DNA of 43,788 nucleotides, taken from contig JAKSBQ010000379.1 of the NCBI GenBank assembly GCA_022361075.1, forward strand, positions 1-43,788, in the 5' to 3' direction. Shown one piece after another: positions 16,181 through 24,371 of the stretch (positions within the stretch are counted from its first letter, which is position 1; the number at the start of each line of letters is the position of its first letter). Position numbers and translations under genes: made by a program. This stretch comes from Opitutales bacterium (GTDB lineage: Bacteria > Verrucomicrobiota > Verrucomicrobiia > Opitutales > JAFGAQ01). The notes beneath the pieces were generated by a model. The model did not search any database and was not told where the DNA came from. It saw only the letters and a list, made by a program, of their open reading frames with translations.

Positions 16181-17551
16181 TCAGAATAACTTGCCTTTCA
16201 GAATATTTCTTGCGAGCTCGGACTCGTTTTCCAAATCCTGAAAATCGATGATTGCTGCATCCTTGGGAATACTGACTTTAGGCTTAGGTGCAGCCGCGGT
16301 AGCTTTTGGAACAGGAGCTGGAGTTTTTTCTTTCTTCTCAACTTTTTGAGGTTCATGAATGATCGCTGGAGATGCGGTCGCGGGTTGTTCGACCTCGGTT
16401 AGTGTTAACTCCTCGGGGTTTTCAATTGCAGTTGTAAGTAACGGCACTGTGATTGGGTTACTTCCAGCGCTCTTGAGCGCTCCAAACATGACCGCTTTCA
16501 GTGATTCGTAATTGCGGTCCCACTCGGTATTCATGAGTAGATCCTTGCAGTTTTTATCTAGACCACTGTAGCCGCTTTCGGGATGTTCGGTTTTGTAAGA
16601 TTCTGCAATATCAACCGCCAGATACGGGATATCTTCTTTACACAGATTCAGGCGTGGCAGATAGATTTCCTTCTGGCCAAGAATCAGATAAAAATCCTCG
16701 TCGATTGCGCCTTGAGCGAATTGAGTGTCGAGGTCTTCGTGTAGGCAGAAAACAAAGCGAATGGGGTTGTTTATTCCTGAAAAAGGTCCGTTCTTTTTGT
16801 AAAGTTTGAGGAGAGCGTCTTTTTGCGCCACCCCCAAATCGAAGGCTTCATACACAACAAATACCAGTGTCTTGGACGCAGGTTGCCCGGAGAGGAGTTT
16901 GTTGATCTCAAAGACGTTAGTTTTGCGGTTATTGAGGTAGATGAAGAAGTGGTTGTCTTTTTCTGAAAGGTTTTCGATGTCCTTCGCGATCTGGTAGAAA
17001 TGGGTTCCCGGATCACCGACGAGCACGAGATTCGGTACTTCGGAGCCAATCGAATCAAACTCCTTTTTCAGCCTCTTCGAAGCATCTGATTTTAAAGCGA
17101 ATGACTTAAATGATCTCGAATCGGAAAGGGGGGTCTTCGCGACGGGAGTTTCGGTGACTGTTCTGGGTTCTTCGTCGATCGGGTCTTTTTCCGCTAAATT
17201 GATGAGTTCAGAGGTCTTTCGGAGGAGGGACATGATGTTAAGAGGTTTATGAAAAACCTCTATTCTCATGCGTTTAAGTTTTTCCATGAGTTCGTCTTCA
17301 AGGTAGGCAGATACCATGATGACGGGCATATTGGGAGTGATTTGTCTAAGCTTCTCAATGAAGTCGACTCCCTTCAGTTCGGGCATACTCTGGTCGGTCA
17401 CGCAGAGATGAAAGGACTCTTCTCCCAGAATCTTTAGAGCATCAATGGGATTTGAAAGAGAACTGACGTCATAGTCAGCCTGATGATAGAGGTCTGAAAG
17501 TAACGATCTGAAATCGTCGTCGTCATCTACGACTAAAATACGGTGGCTCAT
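16181..17551 (-). CDS. Response regulator with receiver domain and degenerate NtrC-type AAA+ domain
   Basis: A 456-aa protein. Residues 1-122 are a complete receiver domain: acidic cluster DDDDDF, phospho-acceptor D53 (CVTDQSMPE), S81 and K102 (FHKPLN). Residues 165-365 follow the layout of a sigma-54 activator AAA+ domain but without its motifs. The Walker A position reads VLVGDPGTHFYQIA (no GKE/GKS), Walker B reads FVVYE rather than F-x-DE, and no GAFTGA loop is seen. The fold is still readable in IRFVFCLHEDLD, IDEDFYLILGQKEIYLPRLN, LCKEDIPYLAVDIAESY and LLMNTEWDRNYESLKAVMFG. A proline/alanine-rich linker and a conserved-looking tail (IIDFQDLENESELARNILKG) replace the DNA-binding domain. 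ATP use is unlikely; it is probably a phosphorylation-controlled scaffold. ATG start, 14 bp after the CheY-like gene. Confidence 0.87.
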   Translation of the reverse strand: MSHRILVVDDDDDFRSLLSDLYHQADYDVSSLSNPIDALKILGEESFHLCVTDQSMPELKGVDFIEKLRQITPNMPVIMVSAYLEDELMEKLKRMRIEVFHKPLNIMSLLRKTSELINLAEKDPIDEEPRTVTETPVAKTPLSDSRSFKSFALKSDASKRLKKEFDSIGSEVPNLVLVGDPGTHFYQIAKDIENLSEKDNHFFIYLNNRKTNVFEINKLLSGQPASKTLVFVVYEAFDLGVAQKDALLKLYKKNGPFSGINNPIRFVFCLHEDLDTQFAQGAIDEDFYLILGQKEIYLPRLNLCKEDIPYLAVDIAESYKTEHPESGYSGLDKNCKDLLMNTEWDRNYESLKAVMFGALKSAGSNPITVPLLTTAIENPEELTLTEVEQPATASPAIIHEPQKVEKKEKTPAPVPKATAAAPKPKVSIPKDAAIIDFQDLENESELARNILKGKLF

Positions 17552-17565
17552 CTGAAAAACTTCAA

Positions 17566-17934
17566 CTACTTACCTGCAGTATTGAGTTTCTCTTCGGTCT
17601 TGCGCAACAGTGAAATGACGTTCAAGGGTTTATGGAAAATCTCAGTATTGATGTTTTTGAGATTTTGAATGAGGTCTTGGTTCAGATACCCGGATACAAG
17701 TATGATGGGAATATCAGGTTCGTTACCTCTGATTTTCTGAATAAGCTCTTCGCCGGTCATTTCAGGCATATTGTGGTCAGTGACGACAGCATCGAATGGT
17801 TGGTCAGCAAAAACCTCCAGAGCATTGTTTGCGTTGTTCACTGCAGTCACTTCGTAACCCGCTTGTTCGAACACATCCGACAATAAACCTCGAAAATCAT
17901 CGTCGTCGTCTACAATCAGTATTTTACTAGCCAT
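17566..17934 (-). CDS. Single-domain CheY-like response regulator
   Basis: A 122-aa stand-alone receiver domain with all expected residues: acidic pocket (VDDDDDFRGLLSD), phospho-acceptor D53 (VVTDHNMPEMTGEELI), serine in ILVSGYL and lysine in FHKPLN. It is strikingly similar along its length to the receiver part of the next gene (shared DDDDDFR-LLSD, EVFHKPLNI/EIFHKPLNV, SLLRKT), so the pair arose by duplication. It has no output domain and no adjacent histidine kinase. It probably acts by protein-protein contact or as a phosphate sink for its larger paralogue. Confidence 0.92.
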   Translation of the reverse strand: MASKILIVDDDDDFRGLLSDVFEQAGYEVTAVNNANNALEVFADQPFDAVVTDHNMPEMTGEELIQKIRGNEPDIPIILVSGYLNQDLIQNLKNINTEIFHKPLNVISLLRKTEEKLNTAGK

Positions 17935-18014
17935 TGGAATTAAGTGGGTCTGTCTCTAGATAAGTAGTATTCGGAGTAAAATTGGCAAACTTTACAGGGG
18001 AACGTAAAAAATGA

Positions 18015-18527
18015 CTATGAAGCGGGTTTTTCGTCGTTGTTTTCGGTCTCTGGCTGGGCAAATGAATCCAAAGCGTCACTCATTGATTGAACTGATGTAG
18101 TGTACCAGAGTATTTTTTCAAATTGTTCTTCCCAATATTCTTGAATGGGTTTGCTGACAAAGTAACAGGTAGCCAGGCAAGTGGCTTTACCGATTGTTGA
18201 AAATGGAACGGTCATTGACGCCCAACACATTTCGATATCAATGCCTTCGGTGGGTGCTTTGCTAAGGTCGATGTTGTCTAATGCGATCAAGCCCATCTTG
18301 TATTTGTCGACTAACAGGTTGATCCATCTGCTCTGCTCCATGGCATTTAGTTCGTAGATCAGAATCGAAAGGATTGATGCGTATTTGCTTTTGCCTGATT
18401 GGAGGTTTTGAAGAAGGCGGGAGTTGGCTTGTTCGATTATTTCATTAGATACCAACTGATTCTCAAGCAGTAGCGTAGTGAGGTGTCGGTTTGATCTGAG
18501 AATCAATTGCTGGGGAGATGTAGCCAT
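18015..18527 (-). CDS. Stand-alone MshEN-like (GspE/PilB N-terminal) domain protein
   Basis: A 170-aa protein without the ATPase that normally follows this domain. Residues 12-40 (NRHLTTLLLENQLVSNEIIE) and 48-75 (YASILSILIYELNAMEQSRW) match the two helical repeats of MshEN domains, whose general form is LG-x-LLV-x-x-G-L-(I/V)-x-x-x-x-L-x-x-A. Residues 78-98 (MGLIALDNIDLSKAPTEGID) match the following L-x-D-L-x-x-I-D segment. Residues 100-155 fit the final beta/alpha unit (PFSTIGKATCLATCYFVSKP). The RLG motifs that contact c-di-GMP in some MshEN domains are not clearly kept. It has an acidic tail. It is upstream of two receiver proteins on the same strand, 80 bp away. Could be a nucleotide-responsive adaptor; ligand binding is unproven. 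Confidence 0.68.
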   Translation of the reverse strand: MATSPQQLILRSNRHLTTLLLENQLVSNEIIEQANSRLLQNLQSGKSKYASILSILIYELNAMEQSRWINLLVDKYKMGLIALDNIDLSKAPTEGIDIEMCWASMTVPFSTIGKATCLATCYFVSKPIQEYWEEQFEKILWYTTSVQSMSDALDSFAQPETENNDEKPAS

Positions 18528-18590
18528 TAAAAAGAAATATTCTAAGATACCATTGAGCTTTTGAGCCTGGTAATGTAAATCTCAAAAACT

Positions 18591-19049
18591 ATGAATGTCG
18601 AAGCTAATCTGGATCGGATCGGAATACAATTGGAAGAGGCGCCGAGCCCTGTAGGCAGTTACTTGCCCTATCGAATTACTGGAAACCTTGTTTATCTTTC
18701 AGGGGCTATTTGCTTAAGAAATGGAGTGTTGGAATACGTTGGAGCCGTTGGCAGGGAACGAACATTAGAAGAAGGAATTGAGGCGGCGAAAAGATGTGCG
18801 CTCAACCAGATCAGTACCCTGAAGTCGGCCATTGGAGATTTGGGCCGAGTGAGGAAGGTGGTTCATCTCGCAGGATTTGTTTGGGCGGTGGAAGGATTTA
18901 AGGATAGTCCAAAAGTGATAAACGGAGCTTCCGATTTGTATGCCCAGGCGTTTGGCGAAGCTGGAAAACATAGTAGAGCGGCAGTATCGGTGTCGGGGCT
19001 ACCGGGAGGTTCGACTGTTGAGGTCCAGACAGTGTTTGAAATCACGTAA
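18591..19049 (+). CDS. RidA-family (YjgF/UK114) protein
   Basis: A 152-aa protein of the larger RidA subgroup. Members of the core family deaminate reactive enamine/imine intermediates, while the role of this subgroup is less certain. Visible family segments are YRITGNLVYLSGAICLRNG, GIEAAKRCALNQISTLKSAI, VVHLAGFVWAVEGFKDSPKV, INGASDLYAQAFGEAGKHSR and AAVSVSGLPGGSTVEVQTVF. The last corresponds to the usual R-x-A/S-V-x-x-x-x-LP-x-x-x-x-VE ending. ATG start; divergent from the MshEN-like gene across 63 bp, and convergent with the C39-like gene. Confidence 0.9.
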   Translation: MNVEANLDRIGIQLEEAPSPVGSYLPYRITGNLVYLSGAICLRNGVLEYVGAVGRERTLEEGIEAAKRCALNQISTLKSAIGDLGRVRKVVHLAGFVWAVEGFKDSPKVINGASDLYAQAFGEAGKHSRAAVSVSGLPGGSTVEVQTVFEIT

Positions 19050-19061
19050 TTTCGGGAACTT

Positions 19062-20357
19062 TTAGTGACTTTGTGGATCTAGAATCCACATTTGACGGTT
19101 GATTTTTTGATACTCTGAAAAGGTCATTGTTTTGACCTCGTTTCCGGCGTCCCGGGAACCCGAGTAAACAATCTCATGATTTTCGGGGTGAAAACCGATG
19201 ATTAGCCTGATTTGTCCGGAAATGAGCCAGATGACCGGAATTCCGTTTTCAACAGCATTTTGGATGTCAGCAAACTGATCCTCAGAGTGCCGACCTATTT
19301 GCCTAAGTCTAAATGGGGTGCCGGCACAAAATCGTCGGTTTGCGTCGATGATGTTTTTAAGCTGCTCTTCCTCGCCTCTTGATTCCAGGTAGAGGGCTTC
19401 ACTGGCAATCAGGTCATTCAATAGGTGTGAATCAACCTCGTGTCCGTAATAAGCCATCACTCGGGCGAAGATTGACTCCCTCCTTTGCCGATTGGGAAAC
19501 GGAATTTCTGCGAGATAAAGGTGTCCAGATGGGGTGAATTTCTTTTTGCGGAGACGATCTGCGATTTCGTAGGGATCGGGAGGCAGTGCCGCAAGCCGTT
19601 TTAAGTCGGGATAGTGGGCGAATTCAAGAACCAGATTTTCTTTGGGATTGTAACGGAGATTTGCGACGATTTGGTTGGGTAAAACGAAAAGGGCAGAATC
19701 CTCTCGAATTGCCTTAATTTGATGCATGCTTCTGTTTTTGAAACTTGTGGCATCCATGTGAAAGAGTCTTTCCAGACGTGAAAGCTTCTCCGCGAGGAAG
19801 CTTTTGAGCTGGCTTGGATTGCTTTTAGAAACACCAGATTTCTTTTGATTCCACATTTCGATTTTAATGATTTCACCATAGGATCGTGAATCGATTTCTG
19901 TCGAAATGGCTTCGTGTTCCCAAAAACTGTTAATGTCTAAGTTGTTGGCTGAGTTTACCAGCAGTCTAAGCCGATTTTCCCATTCTTCGGGAGATTCCAA
20001 CAGATATTTTAGCAGCGGAAATCCATGGATGACTCTTGAGGCGCTGGAGAAACTTGCTACGTAAATCTCGGACAGATCGGGGATTTTAATATTCGCTTCG
20101 ATCGGTGCCTGATGGATGGGGTCGTAGTAGACGGTCCAAGTTCGGTCTGAGAGGTTTTGGTTTAGAATATCCACCTCAACGTTTCTTCTGAAGATAGTGA
20201 CTTCTTCCGATGAATCATTTACAGAAAATGCCCTAGTTGATTCTTTGAATTTCCATTTCTCAGGCAGAATTGTGGGCTGATACTGCGAGTGGAGTAATTG
20301 GTGAACGCCAATTAGTAACAGCAGCACTGAGGGGATACGGCTCATCCTAGTATTCAT
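19062..20357 (-). CDS. Secreted protein with an inactive-looking C39-peptidase-like domain
   Basis: A protein of about 431 aa. The ATG at 20357 gives a signal peptide (RIPSVLLLLIGVHQLLHSQ). Residues about 50-270 are an unassigned domain. The last 145 residues follow a papain-like C39-type fold: LAEIPFPNRQRRESIFARVM and AYYGHEVDSHLLNDLIASEA align with the segment that usually reads P-x-x-x-Q-G-x-x-x-YC-x-x-A. In addition, GIPVIWLISGQIRLIIGFHP and VYSGSRDAGNEVKTMTFSEY align with the region that usually reads GHARLIIGY. The catalytic Cys is replaced (arginine, glutamate and serine around it) and the His is replaced by Gln, so a peptidase activity is unlikely. The fold assignment is by eye only. 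Confidence 0.68.
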   Translation of the reverse strand: MNTRMSRIPSVLLLLIGVHQLLHSQYQPTILPEKWKFKESTRAFSVNDSSEEVTIFRRNVEVDILNQNLSDRTWTVYYDPIHQAPIEANIKIPDLSEIYVASFSSASRVIHGFPLLKYLLESPEEWENRLRLLVNSANNLDINSFWEHEAISTEIDSRSYGEIIKIEMWNQKKSGVSKSNPSQLKSFLAEKLSRLERLFHMDATSFKNRSMHQIKAIREDSALFVLPNQIVANLRYNPKENLVLEFAHYPDLKRLAALPPDPYEIADRLRKKKFTPSGHLYLAEIPFPNRQRRESIFARVMAYYGHEVDSHLLNDLIASEALYLESRGEEEQLKNIIDANRRFCAGTPFRLRQIGRHSEDQFADIQNAVENGIPVIWLISGQIRLIIGFHPENHEIVYSGSRDAGNEVKTMTFSEYQKINRQMWILDPQSH

Positions 20358-20454
20358 AGTAAATCTTAGTTGGCGGTATGGTTTGAGTAACAATAGTGAC
20401 TGCTTTTACAATAGTTCGTTGACCTCAAGTTAGCAACTGCTAGGAATCAGAATT

Positions 20455-21543
20455 ATGAGCGACCGTTACATTGTAATTATGGCTGGAGGTAGAGGAGAGC
20501 GTTTTTGGCCTGAAAGCCGACTCAAACGCCCAAAGCATTTGCTACCGATTGTTGGAGATAAAGCAATGTTGAGACAAACGCTTGACCGTTTGGGTGATAT
20601 TGTCCCTGCAGCTAATACTTTTATCATCACAAATGTTGAACAGGAGGAAGCTATCCGTGAGATGTGCCAGGATCTGCCCGAGGAGAATATCGTTTCTGAG
20701 CCGATCGGCCGTGACACTGCTCCGGCTGTTGGTCTTGCCGCAGTTTTAGTAAAACAGAAAAATCCGGATGCAACATTTGCGATTCTACCAGCTGATCACG
20801 TCATTCATGATGAAAAGTCTCTGCAAGAGTGTATGAATAATGGATTTCAGATTGCAGAGAAGACTTCCAGTTTGGTGACCATTGGAATTGATCCCACTCA
20901 TCCTGCGACCGGTTATGGTTACATCCACAGAGGTGAAGTTTTAGAAGGATTTGCTGGGAAAGGGGCCTATCATGTTCAGAGATTTGTTGAAAAACCAGAT
21001 CTTCAAACAGCGACACAGTATCTTGAATCGAAAGAGTATTTCTGGAACGCAGGAATGTTTGTTTGGACGGTAGATTCCATTCTTGAAGAGTTGGAGAAAT
21101 ACAACCCTGAGTTGTATGGAGGGCTCGAACAGATTGGAGACCGGTTAGCCAGTGGTGAAGGTCTGCAATCTGTTTTAAAAGAGGTCTATCCGGAGTTGGA
21201 GAAGATTTCTATCGATTTTTCGGTCATGGAGAAATCCGAAAGGGTTGTGACACTCAAAAGCACGTTTGATTGGGATGATGTTGGTGAATGGCCTGCGATC
21301 GAGCGACATTCAGAGAAAGACGAAGCGGGGAATTTAGTGTCAGGGCTGGGAGTCGTTCATTCCGGTTCAAATAATTTGGTTTACAATTCTGGGGATAAAG
21401 TTACTGCACTCCTGGGAGTGGACGACCTTATCGTGGTTCACACTGCTGACGCGACACTTGTTTGTCACAAGGATAAAGCTCAGGAGATCAAGAAAGTTGT
21501 GAAAGAACTCGGTGCGAGCGAGGCGTTGTCTAGGTTTGTTTAG
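20455..21543 (+). CDS. manC: Mannose-1-phosphate guanylyltransferase
   Basis: Makes GDP-mannose from mannose-1-phosphate and GTP, the precursor used by Gmd encoded about 1.7 kb downstream. The nucleotidyltransferase signature is clear (MAGGRGERFWPESRLKRPKH), with EPIGRDTAPAVGLAAVLV, FAILPADHVI and RFVEKPDLQTATQYLESKEY, followed by FWNAGMFVWTVDSILEELEK and TFDWDDVGEWPAIERH. The 362-aa length corresponds to the short form without a C-terminal mannose-6-phosphate isomerase domain. ATG start; the next gene follows after 9 bp. Confidence 0.93.
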   Translation: MSDRYIVIMAGGRGERFWPESRLKRPKHLLPIVGDKAMLRQTLDRLGDIVPAANTFIITNVEQEEAIREMCQDLPEENIVSEPIGRDTAPAVGLAAVLVKQKNPDATFAILPADHVIHDEKSLQECMNNGFQIAEKTSSLVTIGIDPTHPATGYGYIHRGEVLEGFAGKGAYHVQRFVEKPDLQTATQYLESKEYFWNAGMFVWTVDSILEELEKYNPELYGGLEQIGDRLASGEGLQSVLKEVYPELEKISIDFSVMEKSERVVTLKSTFDWDDVGEWPAIERHSEKDEAGNLVSGLGVVHSGSNNLVYNSGDKVTALLGVDDLIVVHTADATLVCHKDKAQEIKKVVKELGASEALSRFV

Positions 21544-21552
21544 AAGAAGCAC

Positions 21553-22008
21553 GTGAATCGGTTGGGAATTGATTATGGTGAGAAACGTTGGGGAATCAGT
21601 TTTTCCGACGAACTAAACATCGCAACTCCACAACCGGCCATTATTGAAAACGAACTGGAACAGAAGTGGTCTAGTTTGAGGCGTCTGGTTGAAGAGAGGG
21701 TGGTTAGAGAATTCGTGGTGGGTTATCCTTACAACATGGATGGCAGTGCTGGGTTCAAAGCAGCCGAAGTGGATTCGTTCATTTCCGAATTAGAGGATAG
21801 GCATCCCGGTATTCCGGTAAAACGAGTTGATGAACGTTTAACCTCGGTTACGGCAGGTGAGGGTTGGAGCGAGAAAAAGAAACGCGAGGAGCGTAAAAGT
21901 GGTAAGCTCGATTCTAAGGCTGCTACATTGATTTTGCAGGATTACCTGGATCAATTACTACCGATCGAAAATACACAGGTTGACCACGACGATTGGGGCG
22001 AGTATTGA
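21553..22008 (+). CDS. ruvX: Putative Holliday junction resolvase RuvX (YqgF)
   Basis: A 151-aa RNase H-fold protein implicated in pre-16S rRNA processing and resolvase-like activity. The catalytic start (LGIDYGEKRWGISFSDE) is present, as are VVGYPYNMDGSAGFKAAEVD (usual form GLP-x-x-x-DG) and VDERLTSVTAGEG, plus the final DSKAATLILQDYLDQ, which supplies the last aspartate. The start is GTG at 21553 with an AGAAG leader. It follows manC by 9 bp and overlaps nothing if purN starts at 22013. Confidence 0.9.
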   Translation: MNRLGIDYGEKRWGISFSDELNIATPQPAIIENELEQKWSSLRRLVEERVVREFVVGYPYNMDGSAGFKAAEVDSFISELEDRHPGIPVKRVDERLTSVTAGEGWSEKKKREERKSGKLDSKAATLILQDYLDQLLPIENTQVDHDDWGEY

Positions 22009-22012
22009 AACT

Positions 22013-22615
22013 ATGCCCAGATTAACGATGAAGAAATTGAATTGCGCAGTAATCGGTTCGACAAGGGGATCTACTTTGATTCCTGTTTTAGAGGCGGCTT
22101 CGGAAGGTAAAGTTAACGCGGAATTAGCTTTGGTTGTTTCTAATCGGAGGGAATCCGGAATACTCCAGAAAGCGCGAGATGCTGGTATTCGAGACGTGTG
22201 GTGTCCACTGAACGGAAGGGATCGTAAGAGCTATGATCGTGAGTTAACCAATATCCTCAGGGATCACGAAATCGATTTCATACTACTCATGGGCTACATG
22301 AGGATCTTGAGCGCTGAATTTGTAAATGATTGGAACGGACGAATTTTTAATGTTCATCCTTCATTATTACCGAAACATGGGGGATTGATGGATCTGGATG
22401 TGCATCGGGCAGCGATTAGTAGCGGCGACAAAGAATCGGGATGCACGATTCATATCGTAACGGAAGAGGTCGATGGGGGTCCTATCGTTGTTCAGAAGAA
22501 GACTCCTATTTTCAAAGAAGACACCCCTGAGTCTCTCAAAGAGAGAGTTCAAAAGCTAGAAGCAGAAGCCTTTTTGGAAATTTTGCAAAATCCGAAAGCT
22601 CATATCATTACTTAG
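22013..22615 (+). CDS. purN: Phosphoribosylglycinamide formyltransferase PurN
   Basis: Transfers a formyl group from 10-formyl-THF to GAR in purine synthesis. The core motif is clear: IFNVHPSLLPKHGG, with catalytic Asn and His, then the DGG motif in IHIVTEEVDGGPIVVQKKTP. The N-terminus (CAVIGSTRGSTLIPVLEAAS) has the usual GSGSGTNL-like loop, here as GSTRGSTL. I chose the ATG at 22013, five bases after the ruvX stop; ATG 22028 is an alternative. The TTG at 21980 inside ruvX is unlikely. About 200 aa, normal for the family. Confidence 0.92.
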   Translation: MPRLTMKKLNCAVIGSTRGSTLIPVLEAASEGKVNAELALVVSNRRESGILQKARDAGIRDVWCPLNGRDRKSYDRELTNILRDHEIDFILLMGYMRILSAEFVNDWNGRIFNVHPSLLPKHGGLMDLDVHRAAISSGDKESGCTIHIVTEEVDGGPIVVQKKTPIFKEDTPESLKERVQKLEAEAFLEILQNPKAHIIT

Positions 22616-22667
22616 ACAATTCGTTCAATAAATATTGACCGTTCTGTGCAGTTTGGCTAGGCCATCA

Positions 22668-23186
22668 ATGACTGGTATGAGTGATTCTGATACATCTGAA
22701 GTTGTTAAAATCGAACCTTGGGAGCAGGAGATGATCGTTCTTTTCACGAGTGCTGCGAATATGTTTGGGTTCAGAAAGTCTGTGGGCACCATTTACGGTT
22801 ACTTGTTTTGCAGAGAGGAACCCCTCAATTTGGAAACTCTCATGCAGAGATTACGGATGAGTAAGGGCACTGTAAGTCAAGGTTTGTCATTTTTGAGAAA
22901 AGCGGGAGCGGTTAAGCTCACATTTGTGCCCGGAGATCGGAGAGAGCATTTTCAACCTGAATTAAGTCTGAAAAAGCTAGTGGCAGGTTTTTTGAGAGAT
23001 CAAGTATATCCTCATATGGAGAGTGGTGGTGAGAGAATCGATCACATTGAAGAAGTTATCCATCAAGAGAAAGGCGGTCCAAGCAAGATAATGCTCGAAC
23101 GACTGAAGAGTCTGAGATCATGGGAGAAACAAGCCAAACTGTTGCTCCCGATTATTCAAAAATTTCTCAGCGCGGGTAAGTCTTAG
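22668..23186 (+). CDS. GbsR/MarR-family transcriptional regulator
   Basis: A winged-helix regulator of about 172 aa. The DNA-binding part is FGFRKSVGTIYGYLFCREEP, LNLETLMQRLRMSKGTVSQG and LSFLRKAGAVKLTFVPGDRR, with the wing residues GDRREHF. This matches the GbsR branch of MarR-type regulators, which often control osmoprotectant or envelope genes. The C-terminal third is helical and probably mediates dimerisation. Starts at ATG 22668 or 22677; neither has a strong ribosome-binding site. It precedes gmd by 58 bp on the same strand, so gmd is a conceivable target. Confidence 0.87.
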   Translation: MTGMSDSDTSEVVKIEPWEQEMIVLFTSAANMFGFRKSVGTIYGYLFCREEPLNLETLMQRLRMSKGTVSQGLSFLRKAGAVKLTFVPGDRREHFQPELSLKKLVAGFLRDQVYPHMESGGERIDHIEEVIHQEKGGPSKIMLERLKSLRSWEKQAKLLLPIIQKFLSAGKS

Positions 23187-23244
23187 CATTGGCGAATCAT
23201 TGGTTTGATTTTTGTAATCTGAACCTGTACAAACACTTCCGATA

Positions 23245-24294
23245 ATGGCAAAGAAAGCACTAATCACTGGAATAACCGGCCAAGATGGATCCTATTTGGC
23301 TGAACAATTATTAGAAAAGGGTTATGAGGTTCATGGAATGGTGAGACGTTCCAGTTCTTTCAATACTGGTAGAATCGATCATCTCTTCAATGACAAGGAA
23401 ATTCACGATCAGAAGTTTTTCTTACATTATGGTGATCTCACTGATTCCAGTAACTTGAATCGAATGCTTGAGAACATCGGTCCTGATGAAATTTATAATC
23501 TTGGTGCACAAAGTCACGTGAAAGTCTCTTTCGAGGTGCCGGAATACACAGCAGAGGTCGATGCGATCGGAACTCTTAGATTCCTGGATGCGATTAAGGA
23601 AGTTGGACTTAAAGATAAAACAAGATTTTACCAAGCTTCTACTTCGGAGCTTTACGGAAAGGTTCAAGAAATACCTCAGTCTGAAAAAACTCCTTTCTAT
23701 CCTCGTTCACCATACGCTGTTGCGAAGCTTTATGGTTATTGGATAATCGTGAATTATCGTGAAGCCTATGGAATCTATGCGGCTAACGGCATTTTGTTTA
23801 ATCATGAGTCTCCGCGACGAGGGGAGACTTTTGTAACTCGTAAGATCACTCGAGCAGCAGCCATGATCGCGCAGGAGCTCCAAGACAAGCTCGTGCTTGG
23901 GAATCTGGACTCTAAGAGAGATTGGGGTTACGCTCCCGAATATACGGAAGGTATGTGGATGATTCTCCAGCAGGAAGTGGCTGATGACTATGTTCTCGCC
24001 ACGGGAGAGACTCACACTGTCAGAGACTTTACGAAATGGTCGTTCAAGCATGTGGGAATTGATCTTGAGTTTAAAGGTGAAGGGGTAGACGAAATTGGAG
24101 TTGATATGAAGACTGGTAGAACTCTTGTCGAAGTCAGCCCATCGTATTTTCGTCCGACCGAAGTGGATTTGTTAATCGGAGACCCAACCAAGGCTAAAAA
24201 TGAGTTAGGATGGGAAGCAAAAACCAAGGCTGAGGATCTTTGTAAGATTATGGTCACTGCCGATTTTGAAAAGGTGAAGAAAAGGGGTTATTGA
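23245..24294 (+). CDS. gmd: GDP-mannose 4,6-dehydratase
   Basis: Converts GDP-mannose to GDP-4-keto-6-deoxymannose, the precursor of GDP-fucose and related sugars. The NAD(P)-binding start is clear ([20 protein letters not shown] then [19 protein letters not shown]). The catalytic region shows [20 protein letters not shown] and the Y-x-x-x-K pair in [15 protein letters not shown]. The typical [19 protein letters not shown] follows as [20 protein letters not shown]. The 349-aa length is normal. No GDP-fucose synthase follows in this window. A strong hairpin terminator lies just downstream. Confidence 0.96.
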   Translation: MAKKALITGITGQDGSYLAEQLLEKGYEVHGMVRRSSSFNTGRIDHLFNDKEIHDQKFFLHYGDLTDSSNLNRMLENIGPDEIYNLGAQSHVKVSFEVPEYTAEVDAIGTLRFLDAIKEVGLKDKTRFYQASTSELYGKVQEIPQSEKTPFYPRSPYAVAKLYGYWIIVNYREAYGIYAANGILFNHESPRRGETFVTRKITRAAAMIAQELQDKLVLGNLDSKRDWGYAPEYTEGMWMILQQEVADDYVLATGETHTVRDFTKWSFKHVGIDLEFKGEGVDEIGVDMKTGRTLVEVSPSYFRPTEVDLLIGDPTKAKNELGWEAKTKAEDLCKIMVTADFEKVKKRGY

Positions 24295-24316
24295 CCAAAA
24301 GTAGTCTTTTAAAAAC

Positions 24317-24350
24317 AAAAAAGGATGTCCGGTCTTGGACATCCTTTTTT
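24317..24350. terminator. Strong bidirectional intrinsic terminator between gmd and the PEP-CTERM gene
   Basis: A perfect 14-bp stem (AAAAAAGGATGTCC with GGACATCCTTTTTT) around a 6-nt loop lies between two convergent genes. The flanking A and T runs let it terminate transcription from both sides. Confidence 0.9.
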
Positions 24351-24371
24351 CTTAAATTCTGGAATTAACTC

